From Fusicatenibacter saccharivorans (GTDB lineage Bacteria; Bacillota; Clostridia; Lachnospirales; Lachnospiraceae): 64,000 nt of DNA. The stretch covers positions 62,001 to 126,000 of the forward strand of contig NZ_JAQEGR010000009.1 of the NCBI RefSeq assembly GCF_027667425.1, in the 5' to 3' direction. The notes under the pieces are model-generated. The model was not told the DNA's origin, ran no database searches, and saw only the letters and a list, made by a program, of their open reading frames with translations. The first letter of the stretch is position 1, and every line of letters starts with the position of its first letter. Below, piece after piece: positions 8,929 to 17,112 of this stretch. Made by a program: the position numbers and the translations under genes.

Positions 8929-10125
8929 ATGAAAGTTAAATACATAGATTTGGAAATGGGATTACTAGCAGTAGTTATAGCCTTTACTGCGTTTATAAAT
9001 ATCAGTACATTTCATATTGCTAATTATAGAGAGATGAAAATTTTAATGCTCCTTCTAGGCGGGGTTATCATATTAAAATATGCACACGTGATAATGAAAA
9101 AAGAGTATCAGTTAATTAATGCTGGATTACTTTTTTTTGCGTGTGTAGCTGGAATGAGTTCATTCATAAATCGTGGGCTTCAAGGAACTGATTATGTCAG
9201 TGTGATCGTTTTTGTATTTACTATTCTTGAAACTTTTTCTTTTGTAGAAATTATTAGAGAAAATGAAAAAGTGCATATGGGATGTAAAATAATATACATC
9301 TGCTGTCTTGTGACTTGTATATTGAGTGATTTGTTAATGATTGTTTTTCCGTTTCGATTTTCATTTTTACTTCATAATGATGCGTATTTAGTAGGCAATA
9401 AATTTAATGTGTGCTATACACATTTATACTTACTTCTATTTTTTTGTGCAACGCATAATTTAAATCGAAAAAGAAATCGGATAGTTCTAATAGGGTTCTT
9501 GGTGGAATCTATTGCAGTTGCGCTTTCTGTAAACTGTACAACTGGTATGATTTCTTTCTTTATTTTTGCACTTTTAATGGTAACAAAGGATAGAATCTAT
9601 AGCATAGTAGAGAAGCCGGCCTTTTTTGTCTTACTAACAATTGGATTGGATTTACTATTAGTGATCAATAGTGCGGTACTTAGCATACCGGTTATTAGTA
9701 ACTTTATCACTAATACTTTAGGAAAAGATATAACCTTGACAGGTAGAATGGACGCATATGCGAGATTCTTTTTTATGATGAGTAGACATTATCTGCTAGG
9801 TTATGGGCTGGATCACAACTATTGGGTATGCTTGAAAGGATTGACGAGTAATAGTTTATTACCAATTTATAATGCGCAAAATGGTATATTTGATAGTATT
9901 GTGTCATATGGACTAATAGGTACTATTGTGATATTCCTTGTGTCGTGTGAAATGATTAAAAAGGGAAGAAAAAAAAGTGACTATGCATTTCTATGTGGAA
10001 TATATGTTTTTTGCATGCTTTCAATGGTAGAAGTAACATTAAATCTTAAGTTTATTATTTTGCTTGCTTTTGTTGGCTTAGCATGGGAGAAAGAAAAGGT
10101 GCAGGACAATAACGATGAATGGTGA
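8929..10125 (+). CDS. O-antigen polymerase/ligase-like membrane protein (Wzy candidate)
   Basis: A 398-residue, very hydrophobic protein with about ten predicted membrane segments. A larger extracytoplasmic loop follows LTGRMDAYARFFFMMSRHYL and contains GYGLDHNYW, the sort of loop seen in Wzy and O-antigen ligase proteins. RBS GAGAGG precedes the ATG. It would polymerise flipped repeat units on the outer face of the membrane, together with the flippase at 10998. Wzy proteins are poorly conserved, so the call rests on topology, loop and position. Confidence 0.75.
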   Translation: MKVKYIDLEMGLLAVVIAFTAFINISTFHIANYREMKILMLLLGGVIILKYAHVIMKKEYQLINAGLLFFACVAGMSSFINRGLQGTDYVSVIVFVFTILETFSFVEIIRENEKVHMGCKIIYICCLVTCILSDLLMIVFPFRFSFLLHNDAYLVGNKFNVCYTHLYLLLFFCATHNLNRKRNRIVLIGFLVESIAVALSVNCTTGMISFFIFALLMVTKDRIYSIVEKPAFFVLLTIGLDLLLVINSAVLSIPVISNFITNTLGKDITLTGRMDAYARFFFMMSRHYLLGYGLDHNYWVCLKGLTSNSLLPIYNAQNGIFDSIVSYGLIGTIVIFLVSCEMIKKGRKKSDYAFLCGIYVFCMLSMVEVTLNLKFIILLAFVGLAWEKEKVQDNNDEW

Positions 10126-11011
10126 TGTTTGGAAAACTCTGGATTGGAAAAATTCAGAGTTGCAAGGAAATTATAATAGTGAAACGGACAATATAAAGAT
10201 TCGCCATGGAAAAAAAGATGGGATAGCATATATTTTTTGCTCATCGAATTCACTTTATAAAAAGGATGATAGACAGGATTTTGTATCTAAAGTAGTAAAT
10301 AAAGACAAATTTGAATGGGAAAATATAACGCAGGATATAGATCATGAAAAAATAATTTATATAAGCGACATATGGTTGAGTTGGTATGTTGTAGGGGTAA
10401 ATGCAAAATATAATACGATAGATGCACTTATTAAGAAAATGAGAGAGGAAACGGAAGGAATGCAGGTAATCACGGTTGGTGTTTCCTCTGGTGGGTTTAT
10501 AGCTGCAATATTAGCTTCATCCCTTAAAGCAAGCTATTGCTTAGATTTTGCAGGTCAATTTTCATTACTGCATCATTGGACACATGTGGATACTAATCCA
10601 TTTTTGAAGGAACTGTATTCAAAAAATGGACATTGCTTTGGAGAAGCATATATGTATTTGGGGGAGTCTCCAATATATTATTTTGAACCAGCCTTATGTG
10701 AGCAAGACATTGAACAGGCTAAATATGCAAAAATGTGCTCTAATGTTAAAATTCTTCGAGTCCGCTCAAAAACGCATGGATGTGCTATATCACCTGTTGC
10801 ATTAAGGAAGGTGATGTCCTACGACGTGGAACAGATGGAAAAATTGTATCAGTCGTGTGAAAATAAGATGAAATCGTCTTTATGGTTTTCAGTGAAGACA
10901 GCGGGTGTTCAAAATACCCTTATTTATTTTGGTAAAAAAATATTGAAAAAATTAGAAGTTAAAATTAATTCTAAGAAAGGACTATTAATGAAAACATATG
11001 AAAAGCAATAA
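10115..11011 (+). CDS. Alpha/beta-hydrolase-like protein of the polysaccharide locus
   Basis: A 298-residue soluble protein. A nucleophile-elbow motif GVSSGGF (GXSXG) at about residue 124 sits after a beta strand (MQVITV) and before a helix (IAAILASSL), and a possible catalytic histidine occurs in SKTHGCAIS near residue 226. This suggests an alpha/beta-hydrolase fold, perhaps a sugar O-acyl esterase or acyltransferase. I do not recognise a named family. The gene overlaps its upstream neighbour by 11 bases and its downstream neighbour by 14 bases, so it is translationally coupled between polymerase and flippase. Confidence 0.55.
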   Translation: MNGDVWKTLDWKNSELQGNYNSETDNIKIRHGKKDGIAYIFCSSNSLYKKDDRQDFVSKVVNKDKFEWENITQDIDHEKIIYISDIWLSWYVVGVNAKYNTIDALIKKMREETEGMQVITVGVSSGGFIAAILASSLKASYCLDFAGQFSLLHHWTHVDTNPFLKELYSKNGHCFGEAYMYLGESPIYYFEPALCEQDIEQAKYAKMCSNVKILRVRSKTHGCAISPVALRKVMSYDVEQMEKLYQSCENKMKSSLWFSVKTAGVQNTLIYFGKKILKKLEVKINSKKGLLMKTYEKQ

Positions 11012-12536
11012 TCGTGATTTTTTGATTAACCTAGTTGCACAAATGATGGTATTTGCAACAAACCTGATTATCAGTTTTTTCTTTACACCAATTGTACTAA
11101 ATAAGTTGGGTAATGAAGCGTATGGATTTGTTGGGCTTGTTAATAATTTCGTGAGTTACATATCTGTTATTACGGTTGCACTAAACTCCTTGGCGGGTAG
11201 ATTTATTACACTCTCGTATCACAGGCATGATGAAAAAAAGGTAAGAGAATATTTTTCATCAGTTTTTTTTGCGGATACAATTCTAGGTGTTCTTGTTCTG
11301 GGTGCAGCGGTAATATTGTGTGTTCGGATTGAGTACCTTATAAATATTCCAGATTACTTGGTTTCTGATGTACGAACAACTGTTATCCTCGCTTTTTTTA
11401 GCTCAACAATATCTTTAATTGGCGTTGTTTTTGGAGTTGCAGCATTTATAAAGAATAAATTGTACTTGAACTCATTAGCCCAAATGACGGCCAATATTGT
11501 TAGAGTGCTTGTTTTGGCGGCTACATTTTGGCTATTTGTACCCCATATGTGGTACTATTCGATCGCAGCAATATGTGCTGGTGGCGTTACAATTGCATTA
11601 CAATATGTGTTCACCAAAAAGCTAATCCCTGAAATAACAATTAAGAAAGAATACTACAATCCTAAGCGTATTTTAGAAATACTTAAAAGCGGTGTTTGGC
11701 TGAGCTTAGAAAGTCTTAATAAAATGTTACAAACGGGACTGGATTTGCTTGTGACCAATCTGTTTGTAAACGCAAGCGCAATGGGACTGTTTTCTATTGC
11801 AAAACAGATACCAGTTATTTTGGCACAAATACCGCAGCTAATTGCAAATGTATTTAATCCGGAACTTGCAAAACTATATGCCGAAAATAAGCAAGAGGAA
11901 CTAATTGAAAAATTTAAATTTACTATTCGCTTTTTAAGTTTTATGATGATAGTTCCGTTAATAGGTTTTGTGGTTTTTGGAAAAGAATTTTATACGTTAT
12001 GGCTTGGAAATAAAACAGTAAATGAGATTAATACGATTCAGATACTTTCAATTTTAACGGTACTTCCGCTTTTGGTGAACGCTTATGTAGAGGGACTTTA
12101 TTATGCTAATACACTTGCTAATAAAATCAAAGGATCTGTAATTATTACTACGATTTTCAGCGTTGCAAGTATTGGAACAGAATTTTTGCTTCTGAAAACA
12201 ACAAATTTTAATCCGTTGATTATTATTGCTGGTACAAGTTCATGTTACATGATTGTTAGACATGCAGTGGTTACCCCTCTGTATTGTGCATATGTTCTTA
12301 AATTGCCTAAAATGACGTTTTATCCAGCCTTGGTTAAAAGCGTTGTAATTTCTTGTGTTATCTATGTATTGTTTGAGGGCGTAAGAAGAGTTATAGTCAT
12401 AGGTTCTTGGTTTAAGTTTTTATTTGTCTGTGCCGGAGTAGGAATCTTAGGGTATGTACTTGTGCTGATATTGTTATTTAATAAGGACGAACGAAAAAAG
12501 GTGCTTCAAATGGTTTTGAAAAGAAAGTCAAAATGA
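10998..12536 (+). CDS. Wzx-type polysaccharide flippase (oligosaccharide flippase family)
   Basis: A 512-residue protein with 12 to 14 predicted membrane segments, starting with an N-terminal amphipathic/TM stretch ending FFFTPIVLNKLGNEAYG, which is characteristic of the MOP/PST flippase superfamily. It would translocate the lipid-linked repeat unit across the membrane to the polymerase at 8929. It overlaps the esterase-like gene upstream by 14 bases. A 43-base gap with a good AGGAGA site separates it from the Fe-S protein. Confidence 0.88.
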   Translation: MKSNNRDFLINLVAQMMVFATNLIISFFFTPIVLNKLGNEAYGFVGLVNNFVSYISVITVALNSLAGRFITLSYHRHDEKKVREYFSSVFFADTILGVLVLGAAVILCVRIEYLINIPDYLVSDVRTTVILAFFSSTISLIGVVFGVAAFIKNKLYLNSLAQMTANIVRVLVLAATFWLFVPHMWYYSIAAICAGGVTIALQYVFTKKLIPEITIKKEYYNPKRILEILKSGVWLSLESLNKMLQTGLDLLVTNLFVNASAMGLFSIAKQIPVILAQIPQLIANVFNPELAKLYAENKQEELIEKFKFTIRFLSFMMIVPLIGFVVFGKEFYTLWLGNKTVNEINTIQILSILTVLPLLVNAYVEGLYYANTLANKIKGSVIITTIFSVASIGTEFLLLKTTNFNPLIIIAGTSSCYMIVRHAVVTPLYCAYVLKLPKMTFYPALVKSVVISCVIYVLFEGVRRVIVIGSWFKFLFVCAGVGILGYVLVLILLFNKDERKKVLQMVLKRKSK

Positions 12537-12579
12537 TTTATGTTTTCATCGTCCTGAGCAAACAAGAGGAGATTAAGCA

Positions 12580-13686
12580 ATGAAAACAGTTTGTAAAATA
12601 AATCAATGTGCAGGATGTAAAGCCTGTGTGGATGTCTGTAAAAAAGAAGCTATTTCAGTAGAAGATACTTTGAATGCAATGAATGCAATTATTGATGAAA
12701 AACGGTGCATTCAGTGCGGTGCATGCGAAAGAGTTTGCCCGAACAATAGTATTGTTCAAAAGAGAAAACCGCAGGTTTGGTATCAAGGATGGAATAGAAA
12801 TACCAGAAAAACATCTTCTTCTGGTGGAGCTGCTGCTGGATTAATTGAGGCATTTATACATTCTGGAGGGTATGTTGCGGCGTGCCTTTTTAAGGATGGA
12901 GAGTTTGTCTTTGATATTACAAATGATTTAGACTATGCAAAGAATTTTGCTGGGTCAAAGTATGTGAAAAGTAATCCAGTCAATATTTATTCAAAGGTTG
13001 CCAAGGAACTTAAAACTGGTAATAAGGTACTGTTTGTTGGGTTGCCTTGTCAAGTGGCGGCAGTAAAGAATTATGTAAAGAATACAGACAATCTATATAC
13101 AATTGATTTGATTTGCCATGGATCTCCGTCGCCACAACTTTTGGAAAAGTTCTTGGAAGAAAATAAGGTTAATATCCACACAATCGAGAATTTGAAGTTC
13201 AGAAATAAAACAGCGTTTGGTTTGGAATCCGGCTATAAGAGAATTTCTTTTGATGCGCAGCAAGATTTGTATACATTCGCTTTTTTGACTTCTTTGGATT
13301 ATACGGAAAACTGCTATTCGTGTCGTTACGCAACACTGGATAGAGTTTCAGACATTACACTAGGGGATTCTTGGGGAAGTGAACTTAGCAGGGAAGAGCA
13401 GAAAAAAGGTATCTCTTTAATACTATGTCAAACAGAGAAAGGAATAGAACTTGTTAAGTCGGCAGGATTTGAATTGGAAGAGGTAGACTTGGATAAAGCT
13501 GTAACAGCAAATCACCAGTTGCGTCATCCTTCAGAAATGCCGGATAAAAGAAATACTTTTTTTGAAAATATTGACAGGGGCTTTCATTATGCAATATCAA
13601 AGTGCTATCCCAAGATGTATTATAAACGTCGGCTGAAGACCTTCCTGCAGAAGACAAAAATTATTGGGGGGGGGGGCAAACCGTAA
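12580..13686 (+). CDS. Coenzyme F420 hydrogenase/dehydrogenase beta-subunit-like Fe-S protein
   Basis: A 368-residue protein. Two 4Fe-4S ferredoxin motifs lie at the N-terminus (CAGCKACVDVC at about 10-20 and CIQCGACERVC at about 46-56). They are followed by the FrhB-type domains with TSSSGGAAAGL, VLFVGLPCQVAAV, ICHGSPSP and CYSCRYA. In bacteria without F420 such proteins recur in polysaccharide loci beside pyruvyl transferases; the redox reaction is unknown. The C-terminus is odd: eleven consecutive G (13666-13676) encode Gly-Gly-Gly-Gly shortly before the stop. A gain of one G or a loss of two would replace the end with a longer tail QTVINEYDVSFKE. Confidence 0.87.
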   Translation: MKTVCKINQCAGCKACVDVCKKEAISVEDTLNAMNAIIDEKRCIQCGACERVCPNNSIVQKRKPQVWYQGWNRNTRKTSSSGGAAAGLIEAFIHSGGYVAACLFKDGEFVFDITNDLDYAKNFAGSKYVKSNPVNIYSKVAKELKTGNKVLFVGLPCQVAAVKNYVKNTDNLYTIDLICHGSPSPQLLEKFLEENKVNIHTIENLKFRNKTAFGLESGYKRISFDAQQDLYTFAFLTSLDYTENCYSCRYATLDRVSDITLGDSWGSELSREEQKKGISLILCQTEKGIELVKSAGFELEEVDLDKAVTANHQLRHPSEMPDKRNTFFENIDRGFHYAISKCYPKMYYKRRLKTFLQKTKIIGGGGKP

Positions 13687-13739
13687 TAAATGAGTATGAC
13701 GTGTCTTTTAAAGAGTAAGAGATGTGATATGTGCTTCAG

Positions 13740-13860
13740 TTGGAAATGAAGAAACGGCCGTGTGAAAAATCACACGGTAGCTGCTCAAAACTTCACATAC
13801 CTCTTCGTGGTGAGCAGCAGGCAACGATTTGTTATGATCGGCTGAGATGTGAAGAATGAA
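13740..13860 (+). promoter_or_regulatory. Structured leader with crossing stems upstream of the nucleotidyltransferase gene
   Basis: Three exact 8-bp pairings are visible. CCGTGTGA (13758-13765) pairs with TCACACGG (13770-13777) around an AAAA loop. GCTGCTCA (13780-13787) pairs with TGAGCAGC (13811-13818). CTTCACAT (13791-13798) pairs with ATGTGAAG (13847-13854). The last two cross, so they form either an H-type pseudoknot or mutually exclusive structures. No T-run follows the first hairpin, so it is not a plain terminator. I could not match the element to a known riboswitch class. Confidence 0.5.
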
Positions 13861-13903
13861 ACCTATGGTAGAAGAATATTATCAGAAAAAGGTATAAAAA
13901 ATC

Positions 13904-14806
13904 ATGAATACAACATTACTTATCATGGCAGCCGGTATCGGTAGTCGTTTTGGAACAGGAATCAAACAGTTGGAGCCGGTGGATGCTTCAAATCATATCA
14001 TCATGGATTACTCAATTCATGATGCAATTGAGGCAGGTTTTAACCATGTGGTATTTATTATCCGCAAGGATATTGAGAAAGAGTTCAAAGAGGTGATCGG
14101 TGATCGTATCGCAGCTATTTGCTCTGCTAATAATGTAACTGTAGACTATGCTTTCCAGGATATTAAGGATATTCCGGGAACTCTGCCGGAAGGTCGTACA
14201 AAGCCGTGGGGAACTGGTCAGGCAGTGCTTGCAGCAAAGAAGGTCATCAAGACTCCTTTTATTGTGATCAATGCAGACGATTATTATGGCAAGGAAGGCT
14301 TCAAGGCTGTTCATGAGTATCTGGTAAATGGCGGTAAGTCCTGTATGGCAGGTTTTGTACTGAAGAACACGTTGTCCGATAATGGTGGCGTGACCCGTGG
14401 TATCTGCAAGATGGATGAGAATGGGAATCTGACTGAAGTTGTAGAAACCAAGAACATTGTAAAGACGGTGAAGGGAGCCGAGGCAGACGGCGTGGCTGTT
14501 GATGTGAATTCTCTGGTTTCCATGAACATGTGGGGCTTGACTCTAGAGTTCTTGGATGTTCTGGATCGGGGCTTCCAAGAGTTTTTCGAGAAGGAAGTAC
14601 CTGAAAATCCGCTGAAAGCAGAGTATCTGATCCCGATTTTCATTGGGGAACTGCTGAGTGAAGACAAGATGTCTGTGAAAGTTCTGAAGACCAATGACAC
14701 CTGGTACGGCATGACCTACCACGAAGATGTCGCAGCGGTAAAGGACAGCTTCAGGAAGATGCTGGAGGACGGCGTGTACAAAGCTGATTTATTTGCAGAT
14801 CTGTAA
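13904..14806 (+). CDS. Sugar-phosphate nucleotidyltransferase
   Basis: A 300-residue NTP_transferase-family protein. The activation signature LIMAAGIGSRFG at residues 5-16 binds the nucleotide, and VINADDYYG near residue 123 provides the metal-binding aspartates. It would make an NDP-sugar precursor, which fits the polysaccharide locus upstream, although its composition is like the chromosome rather than the AT-rich block. It is preceded by the structured leader at 13740-13860. The sugar and nucleotide are not predictable from these motifs. Confidence 0.85.
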   Translation: MNTTLLIMAAGIGSRFGTGIKQLEPVDASNHIIMDYSIHDAIEAGFNHVVFIIRKDIEKEFKEVIGDRIAAICSANNVTVDYAFQDIKDIPGTLPEGRTKPWGTGQAVLAAKKVIKTPFIVINADDYYGKEGFKAVHEYLVNGGKSCMAGFVLKNTLSDNGGVTRGICKMDENGNLTEVVETKNIVKTVKGAEADGVAVDVNSLVSMNMWGLTLEFLDVLDRGFQEFFEKEVPENPLKAEYLIPIFIGELLSEDKMSVKVLKTNDTWYGMTYHEDVAAVKDSFRKMLEDGVYKADLFADL

Positions 14807-14872
14807 TAGAAGAGTCTTGCTTGAAAGATTAATAGCGTAATATTTGACTGCATAGATTTGAGGACTACATAA

Positions 14873-15052
14873 ATGAGTGAGGCAATAGGAACACGAGAAT
14901 TTGCTGAAAAATACGGTGTGACACAGGCTACAGTTTCCAAGTGGTGCAGGGAAGGTAAAATTCCAAACTGCAATCAAGATGGAAAAGGATCACCGTGGCA
15001 TATTCCAAAGGATGCAGTCCCGCCGTTTGGATATAAGCAAAGGAAAAAATGA
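14873..15052 (+). CDS. Small helix-turn-helix DNA-binding protein (excisionase/MerR-like), 59 residues
   Basis: The protein starts MSEAIGTREFAEKYGVTQ and continues with ATVSKWCREGKIPNC. It ends PPFGYKQRKK. The TREFAEKYGVTQATVSKWCREG segment is a typical winged-HTH DNA-recognition pair as in helix_turn_helix_17/excisionase-like proteins. A GAGG ribosome site lies 10 bases upstream. It is 66 bases downstream of the nucleotidyltransferase and 19 bases before the AraC gene. Its job is unknown: it could be a stand-alone regulator or a remnant of a mobile-element control gene at the cassette edge. Confidence 0.7.
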   Translation: MSEAIGTREFAEKYGVTQATVSKWCREGKIPNCNQDGKGSPWHIPKDAVPPFGYKQRKK

Positions 15053-15071
15053 TGTTGGAAAGGAGCAGCTT

Positions 15072-15935
15072 ATGGACCAAGAACTATTCAATCCACAATC
15101 TTCTTCCGTAAGTTCCTCCCGAATCATTTACACCCCGTCAACCTTTGCCCGGACATCCTTGCTCCATCTGCAGGAGGTCGGTTCTTTGCAGGCTGTTCAC
15201 CCACATGTATCCCAGAGAGAGGATTTAGTATCGTTCCTTTGCTTCATCGTTCTGTCTGGCGAAGGAGAACTTTCCTATGAGGAGAAGACATACCAGCTAG
15301 GCCAGGGAGACTGCGTGTTCATCGACTGCCGAAAAGCGTACAGTCATTCAACCTCCGACAATCTCTGGTCGCTCCAATGGTGTCACTTTTATGCACCATC
15401 CCTTCCGGCTGTGTATGAGAAGTACAAAGAGCGTGGCGGTCGGCCAGTGTGCCATCCAGATGATCTAGCTTCTTTTACATCAATCCTGACAGACCTTTAT
15501 GACCTCGCTTCTTCGTCTGATTACATACGAGATATGCGAATCAATGAGAAGCTTGGAACTTTGCTCACATTGCTGATGGAGCAGTCCTGGCATCCAGAGA
15601 GTGTGACGGTGAGCCGAAAGAGAATGGAACTGGCGGTTGTAAAGGAGTATCTGGACGAGCATTATACGGAGAAGCTTACATTGGATGATTTGGCAGAGAA
15701 GTTCTTTATTAACAAGTTCTATCTGTCCAAAATCTTCAAAGAGACTTACGGAACAACGGTCAACAACTATCTGATCTCAAAGCGGATCACCAGAGCCAAG
15801 CAGCTGCTTTGCTTCACAGATATGACTGTGGATGAGATCGGCGTTGGCGTTGGCATGGGAGATGCAAACTACTTTAGCCGGATGTTCCGCAAGGTGGAAG
15901 GTATCAGTCCAAGGGAGTACAGAAAGCAATGGTGA
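15072..15935 (+). CDS. AraC family transcriptional regulator
   Basis: A 287-residue protein. The frame is open further upstream to 14979, but ATG 15072 is chosen because AAAGGAGC directly precedes it and because the upstream part would overlap the small HTH gene. The N-terminus is a cupin-like ligand-binding domain (GEGELSYEEKTYQLGQGDCV). The C-terminus has two HTH motifs: LTLDDLAEKFFINKFYLSKI with FKETYG, then TVDEIGVGVGMGDANYFSRM and ISPREYRK. Such proteins usually sense a sugar or related small molecule. The IS66 element begins 8 bases after the stop codon. Confidence 0.9.
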   Translation: MDQELFNPQSSSVSSSRIIYTPSTFARTSLLHLQEVGSLQAVHPHVSQREDLVSFLCFIVLSGEGELSYEEKTYQLGQGDCVFIDCRKAYSHSTSDNLWSLQWCHFYAPSLPAVYEKYKERGGRPVCHPDDLASFTSILTDLYDLASSSDYIRDMRINEKLGTLLTLLMEQSWHPESVTVSRKRMELAVVKEYLDEHYTEKLTLDDLAEKFFINKFYLSKIFKETYGTTVNNYLISKRITRAKQLLCFTDMTVDEIGVGVGMGDANYFSRMFRKVEGISPREYRKQW

Positions 15936-15942
15936 ACACAGG

Positions 15943-15967
15943 GTAAACGGTAGAATACGAGTACCTT
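15943..15967 (+). repeat. IS66 left terminal inverted repeat
   Basis: A 25-bp sequence beginning GTAAACGG and ending GTACCTT. It is the exact reverse complement of 18787-18811, and the match ends at position 15968. Confidence 0.95.
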
Positions 15968-16073
15968 TTTATTCACTTCAAGTTATGCCATAATCATACT
16001 CAACAAAATAACATAGTCAAAAAAGTTTAGTACTTAACTTTTTTAACTGACTATGATTCAGAGGAGGAATCTT

Positions 16074-16475
16074 ATGGCTACGCAAACCAGCCTTGTAGCT
16101 CAGCAGGTGAGGATCAGACAATGGGCAGAACAGATCCGGAATTGTCAGAACCGTCCCAAAGGGATGGATGTTGAAACCTGGTGTACCCAAAATAATCTTA
16201 CAAAAGCCAACTATTATTACCGTCTCCGGCGTGTCAGGCAGATATGCCTGGATCAGATGCAGGACACAGAAACCACTGCTTTTGTGGAACTGCCCGCACC
16301 TGCACCAGATCCAAAGAAAACAGATACTCCAAAAGAATCCGGTACATGCATTTCGGCAGGAACTCTGCCAATGATCCGTATTAAAAATACCAGGGGACTG
16401 TCAGCTGAGATATTTTCCGGTACTTCACCGGAAATGCTCTGCCATCTCATAAAGGCTTTTACCCATGCTGAATGA
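16074..16475 (+). CDS. tnpA: IS66 accessory protein TnpA
   Basis: A 133-residue small basic protein of the IS66 TnpA/OrfA type. ATG 16074 follows GAGGAGG at a good distance and is preferred over ATG 16053. The N-terminal part (RIRQWAEQIRNCQNRPKGMD with WCTQNNLTKANYYYRLRRVR) resembles an HTH DNA-binding region. The C-terminal end carries the family motif MIRIKNTRGLSAEIFSG. It is needed with TnpB and TnpC for transposition in this family, by established IS66 biology. Its stop overlaps the tnpB start by 11 bases. Confidence 0.88.
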   Translation: MATQTSLVAQQVRIRQWAEQIRNCQNRPKGMDVETWCTQNNLTKANYYYRLRRVRQICLDQMQDTETTAFVELPAPAPDPKKTDTPKESGTCISAGTLPMIRIKNTRGLSAEIFSGTSPEMLCHLIKAFTHAE

Positions 16476-16833
16476 TGCAGATGCTTCCGGATTTAAAAAG
16501 GTGTATCTGGCGATGGGATTTACGGATCTCCGTCGTGGGATCGATGGGCTGGCAACGATCGTACGCTTTCAGTTTAAGCTTGATCCTTACGACAAAAATA
16601 CACTGTTTCTTTTCTGTGGAAGAAGATGTGACCGGATCAAAGCACTGCTCTGGGAAGGCGATGGTTTTCTCCTTATGTACAAGAGACTCGATAATGGTGC
16701 ATTCCGGTGGCCCCGTTCGGCAGATGAGGCAATGGCGATCACAGACGACCAGTACCGTATGCTGATGCAGGGGCTGGAGATCGTTGCACGCCATCCGATC
16801 TCTGAGCTGAAAGAGACACCCCGCATTATGTAG
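16465..16833 (+). CDS. tnpB: IS66 accessory protein TnpB (IS66 Orf2 family)
   Basis: A 122-residue protein with the highly conserved IS66 Orf2 motifs: VYLAMGFTDLRRGIDGLA at the N-terminus, LFLFCGRRCDRIKALLWEGD in the middle, and YKRLDNGAFRWPR near residue 72. It overlaps tnpA by 11 bases, indicating coupled translation. Its precise biochemical role in transposition is not settled in the family. Confidence 0.93.
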   Translation: MLNDADASGFKKVYLAMGFTDLRRGIDGLATIVRFQFKLDPYDKNTLFLFCGRRCDRIKALLWEGDGFLLMYKRLDNGAFRWPRSADEAMAITDDQYRMLMQGLEIVARHPISELKETPRIM

Positions 16834-16905
16834 CCTGTGCAAAATGCCGAAAATAAAAAAGTACCAAAACTGTAAAAATGATGTGTATCAACCGGATGAA
16901 AAAGG

Positions 16906-17020
16906 TTATCCACAAACAGTCTTTTCTCATTCCATTTGTTATCGTGTGAATAGAAAAACTGTTGTGGATAATACATCTGAAAAGCTGTAAAACAACGGCT
17001 TTCCAGATGTATTATCCACC
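16906..17020 (+). promoter_or_regulatory. IS66 internal region with DnaA-box-like sites and a long hairpin
   Basis: TTATCCACA occurs at 16906-16914 and, inverted, at 16963-16971. Both are exact matches to the DnaA-box consensus TTATNCACA. A third, TTATCCACC (17012-17020), differs at the last base. The last two lie in the arms of a hairpin: GTGGATAATACATCTG (16964-16979) pairs exactly with 17004-17019, and AAAGC pairs with GCTTT inside it. The function is inferred only; the hairpin could shield tnpC from outside transcription or act as a DnaA-responsive switch. Confidence 0.55.
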
Positions 17021-17051
17021 GTCATTATGACGAAAGCCCATATCTGAAGGA

Positions 17052-17081
17052 TTGGCGGAAATACAAAAATTCTGTTATAAT
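17052..17081 (+). promoter_or_regulatory. Candidate promoter for IS66 tnpC
   Basis: A TTGGCG hexamer (17052-17057) and an exact TATAAT (17076-17081) are 18 bases apart, 32 bases before the tnpC ATG. An AGGAG site at about 17100 follows. Confidence 0.6.
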
Positions 17082-17112
17082 CGGAATCAGTATAAAGACA
17101 GGAGTTCTGGTT

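Noticed and set aside
13740..13860. TPP or other known riboswitch, or a ToxIN-type antitoxin RNA.
   Set aside because: A CTGAGA-like string is absent apart from a weak CTGAG, the second thi-box motif is missing, and there are no tandem repeats followed by a ToxN-like gene. I keep it only as an unclassified structured leader.
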